From the NCBI RefSeq assembly GCF_946885955.1, contig NZ_CAMPHI010000008.1, forward strand, positions 1 to 64,000: a stretch of DNA of 64,000 bases, given 5' to 3'. Under the pieces are notes generated by a model that saw only the letters and a list, made by a program, of their open reading frames with translations, ran no database searches and was not told the origin of the DNA. The position numbers and the translations under genes are program-made. This document shows, piece after piece, positions 61,973 through 64,000 of the stretch (its first letter is position 1; each line of letters starts with the position of its first letter). This DNA is from an uncultured Pseudomonas sp. Lineage in GTDB: Bacteria; Pseudomonadota; Gammaproteobacteria; Pseudomonadales; Pseudomonadaceae.

Positions 61973-64000
61973 ATGTCCATCCATATCCCCCCGTATCAAC
62001 CCCGCTACCTGTTTGTTCTGACCCTTTTGAGCCCCATGGCCCTGGCTGGCGAGGTGGCGCACGATCCCGCTGCCCTGATGCCACTCGAATTGCCGCCCAT
62101 GCGGATTGAAGCTCAGGCCTTGGTCGCGCCTGCCGAACTACCCAGTGCCGAGCAGATTCGTGGCCTGATCCCGGCCACCTCGGACACCGCCAGCCTGTTG
62201 CGCGGTGTGCCGGGCGTCAGCCTCAATGGTGCCGGCGGACTCTCCAGCCTGCCGGCGATTCGCGGTCTGGCCGATGATCGTCTGCGCATCAAGGTCGATG
62301 GCATGGATCTGATCGCATCCTGCCCCAACCACATGAATCCGGCGCTGTCCTATATCGCACCGAGCAATCTGGGCAGGTTTCAGGTGCTGGCTGGTATCAC
62401 GCCGGTCAGCGTCGGTGGCGACAGTATTGGCGGCACCCTCATTGCCGACAGCGCCGAGCCGGAGTTCGCCGAGCCTGGCATGGCTAGCCTAGATCAGGGC
62501 GAAATCGGGGCATTCCTGCGCAGCAACAACGATGCTCGCGGCGGCAATTTCTCCGCCATGCATGCCAGCGATGTGTTTCATATCCGCTATGCCGGCAGTT
62601 ACAGCAAGGCCGCCAACTACATGGCCGGTGGCACCTTCAAGGACAGCCGCGCCACCGGGCGCGCGGGAGAAGGCGCGGCGCTGGATGAAGTGGCTTCCAC
62701 GGCCTATGAGCGTCGCGACGATGAACTGAGCATGGCCTACAAGCTGGGCGAGGATCTGCTCGAACTCCGGCTGGGTAAGCAGCAGGTGCCGCAGGAGCTG
62801 TTCCCCAACCAGCGCATGGACATGACCGACAACAGCCAGCAACGCGTCAATCTGCGCCATCTCGCCCAGTTCAACTGGGGCAGCCTGGACACCCGGATTT
62901 ACCACGAGAAGGTCGAGCATGAGATGGACTTCGGCCCGGACAAGCGCTTCTGGTACGGCATGCAGTCCAATCTGCCCGGGACCATCGATGGCCAGGCCTG
63001 CGGCCCGATCGGCAGCACCTGCGCCGCCGGCATGCCGATGGAAAGCCAGGGCAAGACTCTGGGCGCTACCCTCACGGCCGATATCGAATTGAGCGACAAC
63101 GACCTGCTGCGCGTGGGCGGCGAGTATCAGCGCTATCGCCTGGACGATTACTGGCTGGCTTCCGGTGGCAGCATGGGGCCCGGCACCTTCGACAACATCG
63201 AGGACGGCCAGCGTGATCGCATCGGCCTGTTCGGCGAATGGGAGCGGCAGCTCGACCCGGCCTGGCTGACCCTGGTCGGCCTGCGTTACGAGCATGTCGC
63301 CAGCGACGCCGCTGCCGTGAGTGGCTACGGTGGTGCCCAGGGCAACCAGATCGCCGAGGCGGCCGCGTTCAACGCCAGCGACCGCAGCCAGAACGACAAT
63401 AATTGGGACTTCACCGCGCTGGCCCGCTACAACCACGATGCCCGCCTGGATATCGAGTTTGGCCTGGCGCGCAAGGTTCGCTCGCCCAATTTGTATGAGC
63501 GTTACACCTGGTCGAGCTGGTCGATGGCCGCGACCATGAACAACTTTGCCGGGGACGGCAATGGCTACGTCGGCGATACCGAGCTCAAGCCGGAAGCCGC
63601 GCATATCGCCTCGGTGACCTTCGACTGGCACAGCAGGCGTCGCACCCATGAGCTCAAGATCACGCCGTTCTATACCCGCATCAACAACTACATCGACGCG
63701 GTTAAACACCCGGGCACGGCCTTCGCCGCCGATGCCTTCAATGTGCTGCAGTACGCCAATCAATCGGCGCGCATCTATGGTGTGGATATCGCCGGGCATA
63801 TGCCGCTGGCGCGCAACGACCTGGGCCAGTGGGGCCTGCAGGCCGTCGTCAATTACAGCAACGGCAGAAACCGCGACAGCGGCGACGAGCTGTACAACAT
63901 CATGCCGCTCAACGCCACGCTTACTCTGACCCAGCAACTGGGCGGCTGGAGCAACAGCTTGGAAATGCTCAGCGTGCAGGCGAAGAACGACGGTTCGGAT
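61973..64000 (+). CDS. oprC: TonB-dependent copper receptor, OprC-like (cut by the window end)
   Basis: The first 676 residues of an outer-membrane TonB-dependent receptor; the gene continues past the window. A signal peptide ends near ALAG, then the plug domain with IPATSDTASLLRGVPGVSL and VLAGITPVSVGGDSIGG, and barrel strands follow. The plug contains C117-P-N-H-M121, the CxxxM site by which OprC holds copper. Together with the DUF2946 gene this makes copper import the best call. The ribosome site (GGAA) before ATG 61973 is weak. Confidence 0.8.
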   Translation, partial: MSIHIPPYQPRYLFVLTLLSPMALAGEVAHDPAALMPLELPPMRIEAQALVAPAELPSAEQIRGLIPATSDTASLLRGVPGVSLNGAGGLSSLPAIRGLADDRLRIKVDGMDLIASCPNHMNPALSYIAPSNLGRFQVLAGITPVSVGGDSIGGTLIADSAEPEFAEPGMASLDQGEIGAFLRSNNDARGGNFSAMHASDVFHIRYAGSYSKAANYMAGGTFKDSRATGRAGEGAALDEVASTAYERRDDELSMAYKLGEDLLELRLGKQQVPQELFPNQRMDMTDNSQQRVNLRHLAQFNWGSLDTRIYHEKVEHEMDFGPDKRFWYGMQSNLPGTIDGQACGPIGSTCAAGMPMESQGKTLGATLTADIELSDNDLLRVGGEYQRYRLDDYWLASGGSMGPGTFDNIEDGQRDRIGLFGEWERQLDPAWLTLVGLRYEHVASDAAAVSGYGGAQGNQIAEAAAFNASDRSQNDNNWDFTALARYNHDARLDIEFGLARKVRSPNLYERYTWSSWSMAATMNNFAGDGNGYVGDTELKPEAAHIASVTFDWHSRRRTHELKITPFYTRINNYIDAVKHPGTAFAADAFNVLQYANQSARIYGVDIAGHMPLARNDLGQWGLQAVVNYSNGRNRDSGDELYNIMPLNATLTLTQQLGGWSNSLEMLSVQAKNDGSD

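Noticed and set aside
62489..63937. 482-codon open frame antisense to the copper receptor
   Set aside because: Val/Ala/Gly/His-rich shadow of a clear TonB receptor; no recognisable family.
1..64000. tRNA or rRNA genes
   Set aside because: No cloverleaf or rRNA-like segment was recognised on either strand, though I could not run a covariance search.

Overview
The window is a piece of a GC-rich Pseudomonas chromosome. The protein set (MexVW, an IcmP/di-haem/imelysin/DUF1513 cluster, BifA, SodB, ArgP, XenB, OlsA/OlsB, BqsRS) and much of its order match what I recall of the P. aeruginosa PA4338-PA4375 neighbourhood, so it looks like a conserved Pseudomonas backbone interrupted by accessory blocks. 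I saw no rRNA, tRNA, CRISPR array or intact prophage. The only clear mobile sequence is a 140-bp MITE-like element.

Region by region. 1-7.3 kb: two paralogous small exported proteins bracket a block made of an LtaS-like sulfatase with an SMP-30-like propeller protein (minus strand, behind a predicted attenuator leader), the BqsR/BqsS (CarRS) two-component system and a methyltransferase. 7.3-11.6 kb: an RND efflux pair (MexVW type). 11.7-18.4 kb: a caa3-type cytochrome oxidase operon with a cytochrome-c-tailed subunit II, a Caa3-type CtaG, three extra small cytochromes c, and a sensory-rhodopsin-transducer-like gene at its head. 18.7-20.3 kb: a chemoreceptor. 20.5-25.8 kb: an imelysin / di-haem / DUF1513 cluster of periplasmic proteins linked to iron; the di-haem gene carries an in-frame MITE insertion. 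26-31.4 kb: bifA, sodB, a LysE-type exporter, an ACT protein and argP. 31.4-43.8 kb: another chemoreceptor, an outer-membrane barrel protein, several oxidoreductases, xenB, an ACP phosphodiesterase, ornithine-lipid genes olsA/olsB, an acyl-CoA-dehydrogenase-like protein and an ODP-like di-iron protein.

44.2-54.6 kb is the most distinctive block: a complete dimethylsulfoniopropionate (DMSP) catabolic island, acuI-acuR on the minus strand and a LysR regulator-dddD-dddT-dddB-dddC on the plus strand. DddT should import DMSP, DddD should convert it with CoA to dimethyl sulfide plus 3-hydroxypropionyl-CoA, DddB and DddC should oxidise the C3 product to acetyl-CoA, and AcuI should reduce acryloyl-CoA formed on a side branch. 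Two near-identical 15-bp palindromes, one before acuI and one before acuR, look like AcuR operators. A LysR/quinone-reductase divergent pair follows (54.9-56.7 kb), and then backbone resumes with a cardiolipin-synthase-like phospholipase D, hemerythrin, a membrane protein, a DJ-1/PfpI protein and a ribbon-helix-helix protein. The window ends inside a copper-type TonB receptor (OprC-like) preceded by a DUF2946 gene.

The most useful second looks are the DMSP island and its AcuR operators, the predicted transcription attenuator at 3984-4085, the MITE that adds exactly 48 codons to a di-haem enzyme, the rhodopsin-transducer-like gene at the head of the caa3 operon, and a decayed signal-peptide gene inside the ddd operon.
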